Numbered from the stretch's first letter, positions 7,250-14,217 are shown. The stretch: 16,211 bases of DNA from Gammaproteobacteria bacterium (GCA_003231795.1 QIJI01000180.1:1-16211), one strand, 5' to 3'. Notes: generated by a model from the letters alone, not told the origin. Program-made: numbers and translations.

Positions 7250-7280
7250 CCGAATGAAGATAAGAGGCAAGCACTATGTT

Positions 7281-7496
7281 CAGGGTATCTCCAAAAATGT
7301 GCGTTCCCAGCGATTGTGCGCCGGGGGTTTCACAGTTGAACCGGGTCAGAGGATTGACGTCTGAACAATTTTGGGCGCCGTGAGCGGGGTGAGAGCAAGG
7401 CATTTTTAACGGCGAAGGCGCGAGCATACATAAAGTATGTGAGCGTCTCGCCGGTAAAAATAACGCCGCTATCACTCCGCTCACGGCGCCCAAAAT
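7281..7496. repeat. Probable dispersed repeat containing a 129-bp long hairpin
   Basis: 7368-7387 and 7477-7496 are perfect 20-bp inverted repeats (core TTTTGGGCGCCGTGAGCGG). The inner arms continue with scattered matches to a central CATAC-ATAAA-GTATG hairpin at 7425-7439, so 7368-7496 can fold as one long imperfect stem. The flanking 7281-7367 is non-coding in appearance; its frames give short Arg/Ser-rich translations that look like spurious products of dispersed repeats. I see no transposase and no clear target duplication. The hairpin is visible; that the unit is dispersed is inferred from its style and must be checked against the genome. Confidence 0.55.
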
Positions 7497-7521
7497 AAAA
7501 AAAGGCGCCTTTGGGCGCCTT
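7492..7521 (-). terminator. Rho-independent terminator, minus strand
   Basis: The stem AAGGCGCC (7502-7509) / GGCGCCTT (7514-7521) has a 4-nt loop. On the minus strand it is followed by seven T, an A, then four T (7503-7492). On the plus strand it is not followed by a T tract, so it works only leftward. No protein gene reads into it from 7796 leftward, so it either ends a small RNA transcript or blocks antisense transcription. Its stem sequence (TTTGGGCGCC) repeats that of the adjacent long hairpin's outer arms. Confidence 0.75.
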
Positions 7522-7600
7522 CCTCGTCCTCACTACCTTATTATTTTATTTGGTAGCTTTCTCCTCCAGTGTCCAAATTTTATTTTTAGGTATTATTTTT
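7497..7600 (-). ncRNA. Candidate small RNA with five GGA motifs, ending in the terminator
   Basis: A perfect TATAAT on the minus strand (7612-7607) would start an RNA near 7600 that ends in the strong terminator at 7492-7521, about 104 nt. No open frame with a credible start fits in it. It contains five GGA triplets before the terminator, some in TGGAGGAG and GAGGACGAGGAAGG, and a stem GCTACC/GGTAGT with an AT-rich loop. Repeated GGA is the hallmark of CsrA/RsmA-sequestering RNAs, but the count is low, there is no good -35 and I see no GacA-type upstream site. Treat as a hypothesis. Confidence 0.3.
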
Positions 7601-7795
7601 AGCTTTATTATACCTTTTTAACCCTATCAGCGATCAGTAGCAGATTCGTATTATGCTCTACAACCACCAGTCTCCAACCTAAACTGGCCGTAGTAAAGCA
7701 CAGGCTTTTCAAAGTTACCACCAAATTTTATTGACCCGCGCCATTATTGTGGCAGTCTGTGCACCTCATCTTTAACCCGATTTTGAACAGCAGGC
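7522..7795. other. AT-rich intergenic region upstream of the AAA+ ATPase gene
   Basis: No credible gene on either strand. The left part holds the candidate small RNA and its -10 box (7607-7612, minus strand). For the plus-strand ATPase gene I see TTGACC at 7731-7736 but no acceptable -10 at the right spacing, so its promoter is unresolved. The ATPase ribosome site is probably the AGG in GCAGGC just before the ATG. Confidence 0.5.
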
Positions 7796-8608
7796 ATGTC
7801 AGCGCAAATCTTGAAACCCGAGGAGTATCGCATTCGCGCGGAGCCTTATTACGAGGCCATCGGTAACGAAATTGAAATTTTCGAGTCAGCGTACCGAAAT
7901 AAACTGGCTATTTCGCTTCGCGGTCCTACCGGTTGCGGCAAAACCCGCTTCATGGAATACATGGCCTGGCGGCTGAAACTACCTCTGATTACAGTGTCCT
8001 GCCACGACGATTTGACGGCTTCGGATCTGATCGGACGCTATTTGATCACCGACAATCAGACCGTTTGGGTCGATGGGCCGCTAACCACGGCGGTGCGAAC
8101 CGGTGCCATCTGCTACCTCGATGAAATCGTCGAAGCACGGGCCGATACCACGGTGGTAATTCATCCTCTGGCAGATGACAGGCGCATTCTGCCTATCGAG
8201 AAACTCGGCGAACTGTTACTGGCACATGACTCTTTTTGCCTGACCATATCCTACAACCCCGGTTATCAGAGCGTACTCAAAGATATCAAACAAAGCACCC
8301 GGCAACGATTCGTGTCACTTGAATTCAACTACCCTGCAGCCGAACTCGAGCAGAAGATTGTCGAAAATGAATCCGGGCTGGATTCTGGTCGATCGCGTCA
8401 ATTGGTTCGCTTTGCGCAGCTCACCCGAAATCTGAAAGGTGCCGGCCTCGACGAAGGTGCGAGCACCCGCCTGCTGATACATGCAGGCAAGCTTATGCTG
8501 AGTGGCATTACACCGGTGGACGCCTGTGCCAGCGCGGTTTCACAGGCCCTGACTGATGACGCTGAAATGATCGCTGCGGTCAATGAACTATGTGCATCGG
8601 TGTTTTAA
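7796..8608 (+). CDS. MoxR-type AAA+ ATPase of the CbbQ/NirQ/NorQ family
   Basis: 270 residues, the usual length of CbbQ/NorQ. Walker A is GPTGCGKT (43-50), Walker B ICYLDE (105-110), sensor 1 lies in TISYNPGYQS (about Asn154), and the STRQRFV segment (167-173) carries the probable arginine finger. The C-terminal 80 residues match the CbbQ-type helical domain. These ATPases form rings that, with a VWA-domain partner (CbbO, NorD), remodel or activate metalloenzymes such as Rubisco or nitric oxide reductase. No VWA gene follows; the next gene is convergent, so this is an orphan copy here and its target is unknown. ATG at 7796 is preceded by GCAGG. Family assignment firm, role open. Confidence 0.88.
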   Translation: MSAQILKPEEYRIRAEPYYEAIGNEIEIFESAYRNKLAISLRGPTGCGKTRFMEYMAWRLKLPLITVSCHDDLTASDLIGRYLITDNQTVWVDGPLTTAVRTGAICYLDEIVEARADTTVVIHPLADDRRILPIEKLGELLLAHDSFCLTISYNPGYQSVLKDIKQSTRQRFVSLEFNYPAAELEQKIVENESGLDSGRSRQLVRFAQLTRNLKGAGLDEGASTRLLIHAGKLMLSGITPVDACASAVSQALTDDAEMIAAVNELCASVF

Positions 8609-8660
8609 GGAATTTAATGAACCTCTGAACAATTCATTGCCGGATCAAGTCCGGGACAAG

Positions 8661-8683
8661 CTCTGAATAAATCAGGGTTTCTT
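8661..8683 (+). terminator. Weak hairpin between the convergent ATPase and M24 genes
   Basis: CTCTGA (8661-8666) can pair with TCAGGG (8672-8677) around an ATAAA loop, followed by TTTCTT. The stem is short with one G-U pair, and the T tract is interrupted. A second small stem, CCGGA/TCCGG, lies about 20 nt upstream (around 8640-8654). Position in a convergent gap supports a terminator; strength does not. Confidence 0.3.
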
Positions 8684-9930
8684 CAAATCTTTTCAAACGG
8701 AAAGCTGTCCAGACGTTCGGTACCATTTTCGGTCACTAATACCTGAATTTCGATTTTGATCGACTCGCTACCCTTTTCCGCCATCAGGCTCTCTACGCAA
8801 ACAACCATACCCGGTTCGAACCGACCGCTCCGGTTAGGCTCGAAGTCGGGATGCAGGGGGATAACCGGCCATTCGTCGGCCATACCGACACCATGGGCAG
8901 CCAACGAGTATCGATAGGGCTGATGCTTTTGCGGAATTTGCCATGACTTTTCATTAAACTCGCGAAAGCTCATACCCGGCTTAATGATCGAAAAGTTGTG
9001 CTGAACCTGATCCAGCGCAATGGCATAGAGCTCCGATTGTTTGGCCGTCATTTTTGTATAACCGCAGGTCCAGGATCGCGACAGGTCAGCGCAATATCCA
9101 TACGGGCCTATCATATCGGTGTCGAAGGAAATCATCTCGCCCAGTTGGCATTCGGTGTCTGAACATTCCTGATACCAGGGGTTGGTACGCGGACCGCAGG
9201 TGAGTAAACGGGTTTCCAGCCATTCACCGCCCGAGCGGGCGTTTTCGTAATGTAGTTCGGCCCATAATTCCTGCTCAGTGCGCCCTGGCACGGAGTTCTC
9301 GTAAATTCGCGCCATACCCGCCTGCGCTACCCGAATGGTCCAGCGCATCAGGCTTATCTCATCTTCGCTTTTGATTGAACGTGCCAACTCGGTCAGTTCG
9401 TGGCCATCGACATATTCAATACCCTGTGATTCCAATGTTTTGAGGCCGGGGGGTTCAAGTTTATCAATCGCAAGCCGTTGGTTACCGGCGCCGTGAGTCC
9501 GCATCAGATCCGCAATTTCATCGCCCCATTTCGTCACTCGCTCAGAGGTCAGATTACTGACACTCATGAATAACCATGGAATCGAACGACGTATTTCGTC
9601 AATTCCCTCGTACCCCTCGCATAAATGATGGCAGCCTTCGAATTCGAACATAATGGCCGGGCCATCGGCAAAAATCAGCGCATAACGCATCGCATTATGT
9701 GCGGTCCACACCTGCATATTGGTAACATCCAGCGCATATCGAATGTTGATCGGGTCATATAAAAGAATGGCGGCACAATCAGCTTGCAGCAATTGCCGGC
9801 GAATTCTCGATAAGCGATACTGCCGCGCCTTTACCAGGGTTGCGTGGGGAACAGGACTCTTGAGTGGTCGATCCGCGCCTTCCTGGTTCAAATAACTGCG
9901 TTTTCGCAAATCAAAAAATACGTCTGCCAT
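8683..9930 (-). CDS. dddP: M24-fold metalloenzyme resembling the DMSP lyase DddP
   Basis: 415 residues from ATG at 9930. A longer frame to 10065 exists, but that part overlaps the upstream gene and reads as non-coding; ATG at 9930 comes 1 nt after that gene's stop (TGATATG). The C-terminal pita-bread domain has the M24 ligands: FDTD (Asp270, Asp272), ADLSRSW (Asp282), AAHGVGM (His346), CVESL (Glu380) and KIEIQVL (Glu394). Several stretches match what I recall of roseobacter DddP: DPINIRYALDVTNMQVW (59-75), GGEWLETRLL and CGPRTNPWYQEC (234-256), and HGVGMADEWP (346-355). Ligand spacing matches that reported for Ruegeria DddP (D295, D297, D307, H371, E406, E421), with a near-constant offset. 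DddP releases dimethyl sulfide and acrylate from DMSP. Alternatives are an Xaa-Pro peptidase, creatinase or ectoine hydrolase. Function is inferred from remembered similarity, not a search. Confidence 0.6.
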   Translation of the reverse strand: MADVFFDLRKRSYLNQEGADRPLKSPVPHATLVKARQYRLSRIRRQLLQADCAAILLYDPINIRYALDVTNMQVWTAHNAMRYALIFADGPAIMFEFEGCHHLCEGYEGIDEIRRSIPWLFMSVSNLTSERVTKWGDEIADLMRTHGAGNQRLAIDKLEPPGLKTLESQGIEYVDGHELTELARSIKSEDEISLMRWTIRVAQAGMARIYENSVPGRTEQELWAELHYENARSGGEWLETRLLTCGPRTNPWYQECSDTECQLGEMISFDTDMIGPYGYCADLSRSWTCGYTKMTAKQSELYAIALDQVQHNFSIIKPGMSFREFNEKSWQIPQKHQPYRYSLAAHGVGMADEWPVIPLHPDFEPNRSGRFEPGMVVCVESLMAEKGSESIKIEIQVLVTENGTERLDSFPFEKI

Positions 9931-9931
9931 A

Positions 9932-10438
9932 TCAGCGTCTCGGATCAATATGGATAAGTTGATCGAGATCGTCACCGCCAACTTCATAGGCCTGTCCAAA
10001 GCCGCGAATGAAGCGACCGCTATCCGCGTTGACTCGGAACAGGTGAAAATCCGCCAACGGCTCAATCACTTGCATAATATCGCCGAATTGATGGTGAAAT
10101 CGTTGCAACACTTGCTTAAACAATGGCTCTTCACGGGCAATAATCTCGACTTCCCCATGCAAAGTGATACGTTGTCGCGCGAAAGGATTTGAAGTTTCTG
10201 GCTCGACTAATATCAGGCTGATAGCGGGATTTTCAGTTAAATGACGAGTATGACTGGCAAGCTCGCTTAAAAACAGATAACTGTGTGAATCGAACCACAC
10301 CAATGGCGCGTGGCTGGCCATAGGAAGACCTTTTGGTGACAAGGTTGCCAGTTGCGCACTCGAAACCGAATTGCGTAGTCTCAAATAGTCTTGTCGAGCT
10401 GCATCAGCGGAGGTCACTAAACGAATCCAGGTGATCAA
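9932..10438 (-). CDS. HugZ-like protein with pyridoxamine-phosphate-oxidase split-barrel fold
   Basis: 168 residues. The first half has the split-barrel FMN-binding pattern: SSAQLATLSPKGLPMASHAPLVW (about 26-48), SELASHTRHLTENPAISLIL (58-77) and ITLHGEVEII (91-100). The C-terminal half reads FHLFRVNADSGRFIRGFGQAY (131-151), the motif I associate with HugZ-type heme-degrading or heme-binding proteins. The start is uncertain: the frame has no ATG, and begins at TTG (10438) or possibly GTG (10417); neither has a strong ribosome site. It sits immediately upstream of the M24 gene and is almost certainly co-transcribed with it. Heme oxygenase activity cannot be assumed; related FMN-linked oxidoreductases share the fold. 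Confidence 0.8.
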   Translation of the reverse strand: MITWIRLVTSADAARQDYLRLRNSVSSAQLATLSPKGLPMASHAPLVWFDSHSYLFLSELASHTRHLTENPAISLILVEPETSNPFARQRITLHGEVEIIAREEPLFKQVLQRFHHQFGDIMQVIEPLADFHLFRVNADSGRFIRGFGQAYEVGGDDLDQLIHIDPRR

Positions 10439-10480
10439 ATTCTGGCTATTCTGTCATACCCGTATCTGACTGGCCGAGGT

Positions 10481-10523
10481 TTCTGGTAAATACTAGTGGT
10501 CGAACCACTAGTGTTTACCAGAA
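10481..10523. repeat. 43-bp near-perfect palindrome (20-bp arms, 3-bp loop)
   Basis: Left arm 10481-10500 (TTCTGGTAAATACTAGTGGT) and right arm 10504-10523 pair at 19 of 20 positions around CGA. It lies between the end of the flgBCDEF operon and the start of the HugZ-like gene, all on the minus strand. No T tract follows on either strand, so it is not a standard intrinsic terminator, though the hairpin could protect or slow RNA. Tight loop and high AT content would also suit a DNA cruciform or protein-binding site. Confidence 0.7.
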
Positions 10524-10555
10524 CACCGATCAGGACCACCGCTGGGGAGATCCGC

Positions 10556-10583
10556 TTATCCGCGGTTATCCGCAGTTATCCGG
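10556..10583. repeat. Three-copy 10-bp tandem repeat at the flgF stop codon
   Basis: TTATCCGCGG, TTATCCGCAG and a shorter TTATCCGG occur at 10556, 10566 and 10576, in exact 10-bp phase. The flgF stop codon (10576-10578) lies in the last copy. Probably replication slippage; one helical turn spacing is noted without further evidence of function. Confidence 0.6.
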
Positions 10584-11316
10584 ACATACGCATCAGTTGT
10601 GCACTGGCGGCATCGTTCTCGCTCGCCATCTCCATCAGTTTGACCTGATGTTCGAAGTAACGCGCATAGTCCATCATGCGTACCATCGCATCCACCGCAT
10701 TGACATTGCTGGCTTCGACAGCGCCTGAAGTCAGCGATACCGAGGCATCAGCCACAGCATCAATGCCATCCCGGGTTCGAAAAAGCCCATCTTCGCCACG
10801 ATACATTTGCTGCGCGGGCGGCGCTACCAGGAGGATTCGATCGACGGTTACCAGGCTATTGGCGGACTGGCCCGAAGCGCGCACGCTGATTGTTCCATCG
10901 CGACCAATTTCGAGGCTTTCAAACTGTGGAATGGTAATCGGTCCACCCTCCCCGAGCATGATCTGGTTAGCACCATTCATCAGCAACCCGGTCGAATCAA
11001 TCCTCAGATCGCCGCGTCGGCTATAGGCGGTACCGCCGTCATTCGCCTGTACCGCAAACCAGCCGTCACCACTGATTGCAACATCGAGATCGCGCCCGGT
11101 GGTAGTAATCGCACCCGGACTCAGGTCGGCACCGGCGGCTTCGGCACTGACATAAACCCGATCATCGAATCCAGGCCCATAAAGGGCTCTGGATTGAAAA
11201 TGATCAAGGCTGGCTTTAAAGCCAACGGTGCTGATGTTGGCCAGATTATTGGCGTTGTTTTGCTGCGCAAGCATCGCTTGCGCAGCTCCATTCATTGCCA
11301 GATACAGGTACTTCAT
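10576..11316 (-). CDS. flgF: Flagellar basal-body proximal rod protein FlgF
   Basis: 246 residues, normal for FlgF. The N-terminus YLAMNGAAQAMLAQQNNANNLANISTVGFKA has the axial-protein N-motif (ANNLAN.. about 22-35). GRDLDVAISGDGWFAVQ (74-90) and AYSRRGDLRIDSTG (97-110) are typical FlgF/FlgG hook-basal segments, and the C-terminal motif ends GAVEASNVNAVDAMVRMM (about 201-218). It polymerises as part of the proximal rod in the periplasm after export by the flagellar type III system. It is the last gene of the operon; flgG, normally next, is absent. The stop is inside a 10-bp tandem repeat. Confidence 0.95.
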   Translation of the reverse strand: MKYLYLAMNGAAQAMLAQQNNANNLANISTVGFKASLDHFQSRALYGPGFDDRVYVSAEAAGADLSPGAITTTGRDLDVAISGDGWFAVQANDGGTAYSRRGDLRIDSTGLLMNGANQIMLGEGGPITIPQFESLEIGRDGTISVRASGQSANSLVTVDRILLVAPPAQQMYRGEDGLFRTRDGIDAVADASVSLTSGAVEASNVNAVDAMVRMMDYARYFEHQVKLMEMASENDAASAQLMRMSG

Positions 11317-11337
11317 AGTTATTTATCCGTTTATTCG

Positions 11338-12660
11338 TTACCGAATCTGAATGATAGTATCGGTAATCGAGTTGGAAGTTTCAATGGATCGGGCATTGGC
11401 CTGAAAATTACGTTGCGCGGTAATCAGGTTGACCAGTTGTGCGGTCAAATCGACATTAGATGCTTCCAGCGCACCTGACTGAATCAGACCAAACCGACCC
11501 GTTCCTGCGGTGCCGGTAATGACTGCGCCCGAGTTAATGGTTTCGGTCCAGGATGAACCACCTATCGCCCTCAATCCCTGACTGTTGGGGAAATCTGCCA
11601 TTGCTATCTGACCGAGTGGCGTTGCGATTCCGTTAGAGAATGTAGCGCGCATCAATCCGGCTTCCGAAATATCGAGCCCGGTCAGGCGACCCGTCGAAAA
11701 TCCATCGGGATCCAGCGTATTTACCGAAAACGCAGCAGCGAACTGGGTCGTGGTGTTATTGGCAAAGTCGTGGGTAATGTTTAACGCACTGGCACCGTTA
11801 CTAAGTGCAATTGCGGTATTTTGCAGACTTGCCGGAGTACTACTACCAAAAGTACCATCAGCGTTAAAGTTCAGAAATCCCACATCCTGGTTAACCGGTC
11901 CTCCACCGCTCGGGTGAGTCACGGTAGTACCACCATTGATATTAGTCTCGGCACCATCCAGGTAGGTAAACACCACCCACTGATTCGGATCATTAGCCAG
12001 ATTGGTCGCCGAGCCTGGCAAATCCTTAACAAAGTAATAGGACATGACATGTGAATTTCCGAGCGAGTCGTAAACCGTGGTCGAAGTTGAATGCGAATAA
12101 GTGTTACTCGCGCTCGGGTCAAACGCTGCTGGATCCAGAGCCACTTCCGATGCATCCATGTTAAGTCCGACTTCAACTTCACTGGTTGCCTGGGGAGAAC
12201 CGGTTGAGGCCGGTAGCTGTATAGGCACGGTTGTATTTAAACTGGTTGAGGTCACGTTACCCGCGGCATCTACTGGAAATGCCTGAATATATTCACCTGA
12301 ACTGTTGGTGATATAACCGTTGTTGTCGACCCGAAACTGTCCCGCACGGGTATAGGAGATATCGGATCCGGTCAGTGCTTTATTGGTAACAAAAAATCCC
12401 TGGCCACTGATCGCCAGATCAAGACTGGCATCGGTAAATCTCAGATTTCCCTGGTCGAATTGCTGGCTTACCGAGGTTACTTTAACTCCGGATCCTACCG
12501 ACGTGGGGGTATTGCCAAAAGGGGATACTTCAAACAGATCTCCAAATTCGGCGCGCGAATTCTTGAATCCGGTGGTTGCGACGTTAGCGATGTTATTACT
12601 GGTAACGCTAAGATCGACGGTTGCGGCCTGTAAACCGCTGAGTGCTGTACTAAATGACAT
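11338..12660 (-). CDS. flgE: Flagellar hook protein FlgE
   Basis: 440 residues. The conserved N-terminal D0 segment is MSFSTALSGLQAATVDLSV with NNIANVATTGFKNS, and the C-terminal D0 segment reads SGALEASNVDLTAQLVNLIT then AQRNFQANARSIETSNSI. Between them lies a Thr/Asn/Ser-rich variable region (about 130-360) forming the outer hook domains, including the FlgE-type YDSLGNSHVMSYYF. It builds the hook that joins rod to filament. AGGAG is well placed before the ATG (12660). It lies 17 nt after flgD and 21 nt before flgF. Confidence 0.96.
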   Translation of the reverse strand: MSFSTALSGLQAATVDLSVTSNNIANVATTGFKNSRAEFGDLFEVSPFGNTPTSVGSGVKVTSVSQQFDQGNLRFTDASLDLAISGQGFFVTNKALTGSDISYTRAGQFRVDNNGYITNSSGEYIQAFPVDAAGNVTSTSLNTTVPIQLPASTGSPQATSEVEVGLNMDASEVALDPAAFDPSASNTYSHSTSTTVYDSLGNSHVMSYYFVKDLPGSATNLANDPNQWVVFTYLDGAETNINGGTTVTHPSGGGPVNQDVGFLNFNADGTFGSSTPASLQNTAIALSNGASALNITHDFANNTTTQFAAAFSVNTLDPDGFSTGRLTGLDISEAGLMRATFSNGIATPLGQIAMADFPNSQGLRAIGGSSWTETINSGAVITGTAGTGRFGLIQSGALEASNVDLTAQLVNLITAQRNFQANARSIETSNSITDTIIQIR

Positions 12661-12677
12661 TGTTTTCTCCTGCTTTG

Positions 12678-13355
12678 TTAAAGTATTTTTCGAACCTGGC
12701 TCATGTCGATATCGCCGAGACCGGATACGCTAAGCATCAAATCCTGACCACCGACGCCGAGCGTTACGCTCTCGACATCAACCACGGTGTAAGTGATTCC
12801 GCTACTGACTGAATTTCCACGCCGGATTTCAGCCGACATCTGGTATTCGCCAGCCGGCAAACTGTTATCGTTGGAATCCAGACCGTTCCATTCAAAATCA
12901 ACCAGCCCGGCCTGTTGCACACCGAGCTCCTGGCGATGAACCAACTGGCCCGCCGCGTTGCTAATCGTAATGATCACCGCGCTAGCCGGCTGGTCCAGAT
13001 CAACCGAAGCGAGCAGCGGCTCACCGTCACTGAGGAAAGCTGATTGCGACGGTACCATGACGCGTCGTCCAACCAGCGTAGACGCCTGCAATGCCTGGTT
13101 TGACTGGAATGACGCGCTCATACTGCTGAATGAAGCATTCAGATCACCAATACCGCTAACCGTGCCAAACTGTGCGATCTGACCCAGAAAATCACCATTT
13201 TCCATCGGTTTAAGCGGATCCTGGTATTGCAGTTGCGCAGTCATCAGCTCAAGGAACTGGGCCTGTCCAAGCTCATCATTGGGCTTGTTGTCCTGGTCTC
13301 TCGGCGTATTCAGGCCGAGCTGGGTATAAATATTATTGGCATCGATATCAGGCAT
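12678..13355 (-). CDS. flgD: Flagellar hook cap / scaffolding protein FlgD
   Basis: 225 residues. The diagnostic N-terminal segment is QAQFLELMTAQLQYQDPLKP (about 30-49) followed by ENGDFLGQIAQFGTVSGI. The C-terminal half has the FlgD immunoglobulin-like fold: FEWNGLDSNDNSLPAGEYQM (about 149-168). FlgD caps the growing hook and directs FlgE assembly. It lies 12 nt after flgC. No oddities. Confidence 0.95.
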   Translation of the reverse strand: MPDIDANNIYTQLGLNTPRDQDNKPNDELGQAQFLELMTAQLQYQDPLKPMENGDFLGQIAQFGTVSGIGDLNASFSSMSASFQSNQALQASTLVGRRVMVPSQSAFLSDGEPLLASVDLDQPASAVIITISNAAGQLVHRQELGVQQAGLVDFEWNGLDSNDNSLPAGEYQMSAEIRRGNSVSSGITYTVVDVESVTLGVGGQDLMLSVSGLGDIDMSQVRKIL

Positions 13356-13367
13356 GATCTGTCTCCG

Positions 13368-13778
13368 TTAATTGCCTAGCGATAGCACGCGCAACAACAG
13401 ATCGCGCGAGGTATTCAGTACTTCGACATTGTTTTGATAGGCCCGTGAAGCCGAAATCATGTTTGCCATTTCTTCCACCGGGTTAACGTTGCTACCGAAA
13501 ATGTAACCGTCTTTGTCGGCAAGTGGGTGACCGGGTTCGTAACGTCGATTGATCGCCTGCTGGCTTTCAACGATGCCCAGCATATTGACGCCAACCTCGC
13601 CAGGACTCGCCTGATTGGCCAGCAAGGCCTGAAACACGGGCTGCCTTGAGCGATAGGCTTCGGCTTCGCTCGATGCGATGGTTTCGGCATTGGCAAGATT
13701 GCTCGCAATCGTATTCAATCGAATTGACTGCGCGCTGAGTGCGCTGCCGGAAATTTCAAAGGTGGCAAGCAGACCCAT
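13368..13778 (-). CDS. flgC: Flagellar basal-body rod protein FlgC
   Basis: 136 residues, standard length. N-terminal motif SALSAQSIRLNTIASNLANAET (about 12-33), then the middle PVFQALL (48-54) and the C-terminal GSNVNPVEEMANMISASRAYQNNVEVLNTS (about 94-123), all typical of FlgC. It is a structural component of the proximal rod. It starts 2 nt after the flgB stop, so translation is probably coupled. Confidence 0.96.
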   Translation of the reverse strand: MGLLATFEISGSALSAQSIRLNTIASNLANAETIASSEAEAYRSRQPVFQALLANQASPGEVGVNMLGIVESQQAINRRYEPGHPLADKDGYIFGSNVNPVEEMANMISASRAYQNNVEVLNTSRDLLLRVLSLGN

Positions 13779-13780
13779 GA

Positions 13781-14182
13781 TTATTCTCCTTTAAGGGCTT
13801 TCATCAAGCCCTGAATTTTGCTATTCAAAAAAGTAAAGCTGGTTTGATATTTCAAAGCGTTTTCAGAAAATTTGCCCTGCTCAACATACATATCGACAGT
13901 GTTACCATCGAGCGACGGATGCAGCGGGTTGCGATATTTAAGCTGGGTTGTGAATGTGGTTGGCTGGGCCGCGATATGATCACGATGAGTACCGGTCATC
14001 GTCATGGTTGTGCTGCGGTTTTGGCCCGCAGCCTTTAATAGAGAACTGAAATCGATATCCCGTGCCTTGTAGTTGGGTGTATCGCCGTTGGCGATATTGG
14101 AAGCCAGAATCGATGAGCGGCGTCCGCGTAAAAGCAGTGCGTCGGCGTGAATGGAAAAAGCTCTTTCGAAACTGATTGGCAT
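13781..14182 (-). CDS. flgB: Flagellar basal-body rod protein FlgB
   Basis: 133 residues. RRSSILASNIANGDTPNYKA (about 21-40) followed by RDIDF is the FlgB N-motif; the C-terminus KYQTSFTFLNSKIQGLMKAL is also typical. It is the first gene of the flgBCDEF operon and forms the base of the rod. The ATG at 14182 follows a leader of about 25 nt from a candidate sigma-54 promoter; the ribosome site is weak. Confidence 0.95.
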   Translation of the reverse strand: MPISFERAFSIHADALLLRGRRSSILASNIANGDTPNYKARDIDFSSLLKAAGQNRSTTMTMTGTHRDHIAAQPTTFTTQLKYRNPLHPSLDGNTVDMYVEQGKFSENALKYQTSFTFLNSKIQGLMKALKGE

Positions 14183-14217
14183 GGTTGGTACCGTAAGTTT
14201 AACAATACGGATACCAG

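Noticed and set aside
7235..7270. 12-residue extension of the SH3 protein
   Set aside because: It precedes a perfect signal peptide and overlaps the predicted -10 box.
7245..7533. Overlapping minus-strand frames of 67 and 82 codons over the long hairpin
   Set aside because: They run through the terminator and hairpin, are Arg/Ser-rich and resemble spurious translations of dispersed repeats.
9931..10065. 45-residue N-terminal extension of the M24 protein
   Set aside because: It lies in another frame of the HugZ-like gene, reads as non-homologous sequence, and a well-placed ATG at 9930 gives the expected family length.
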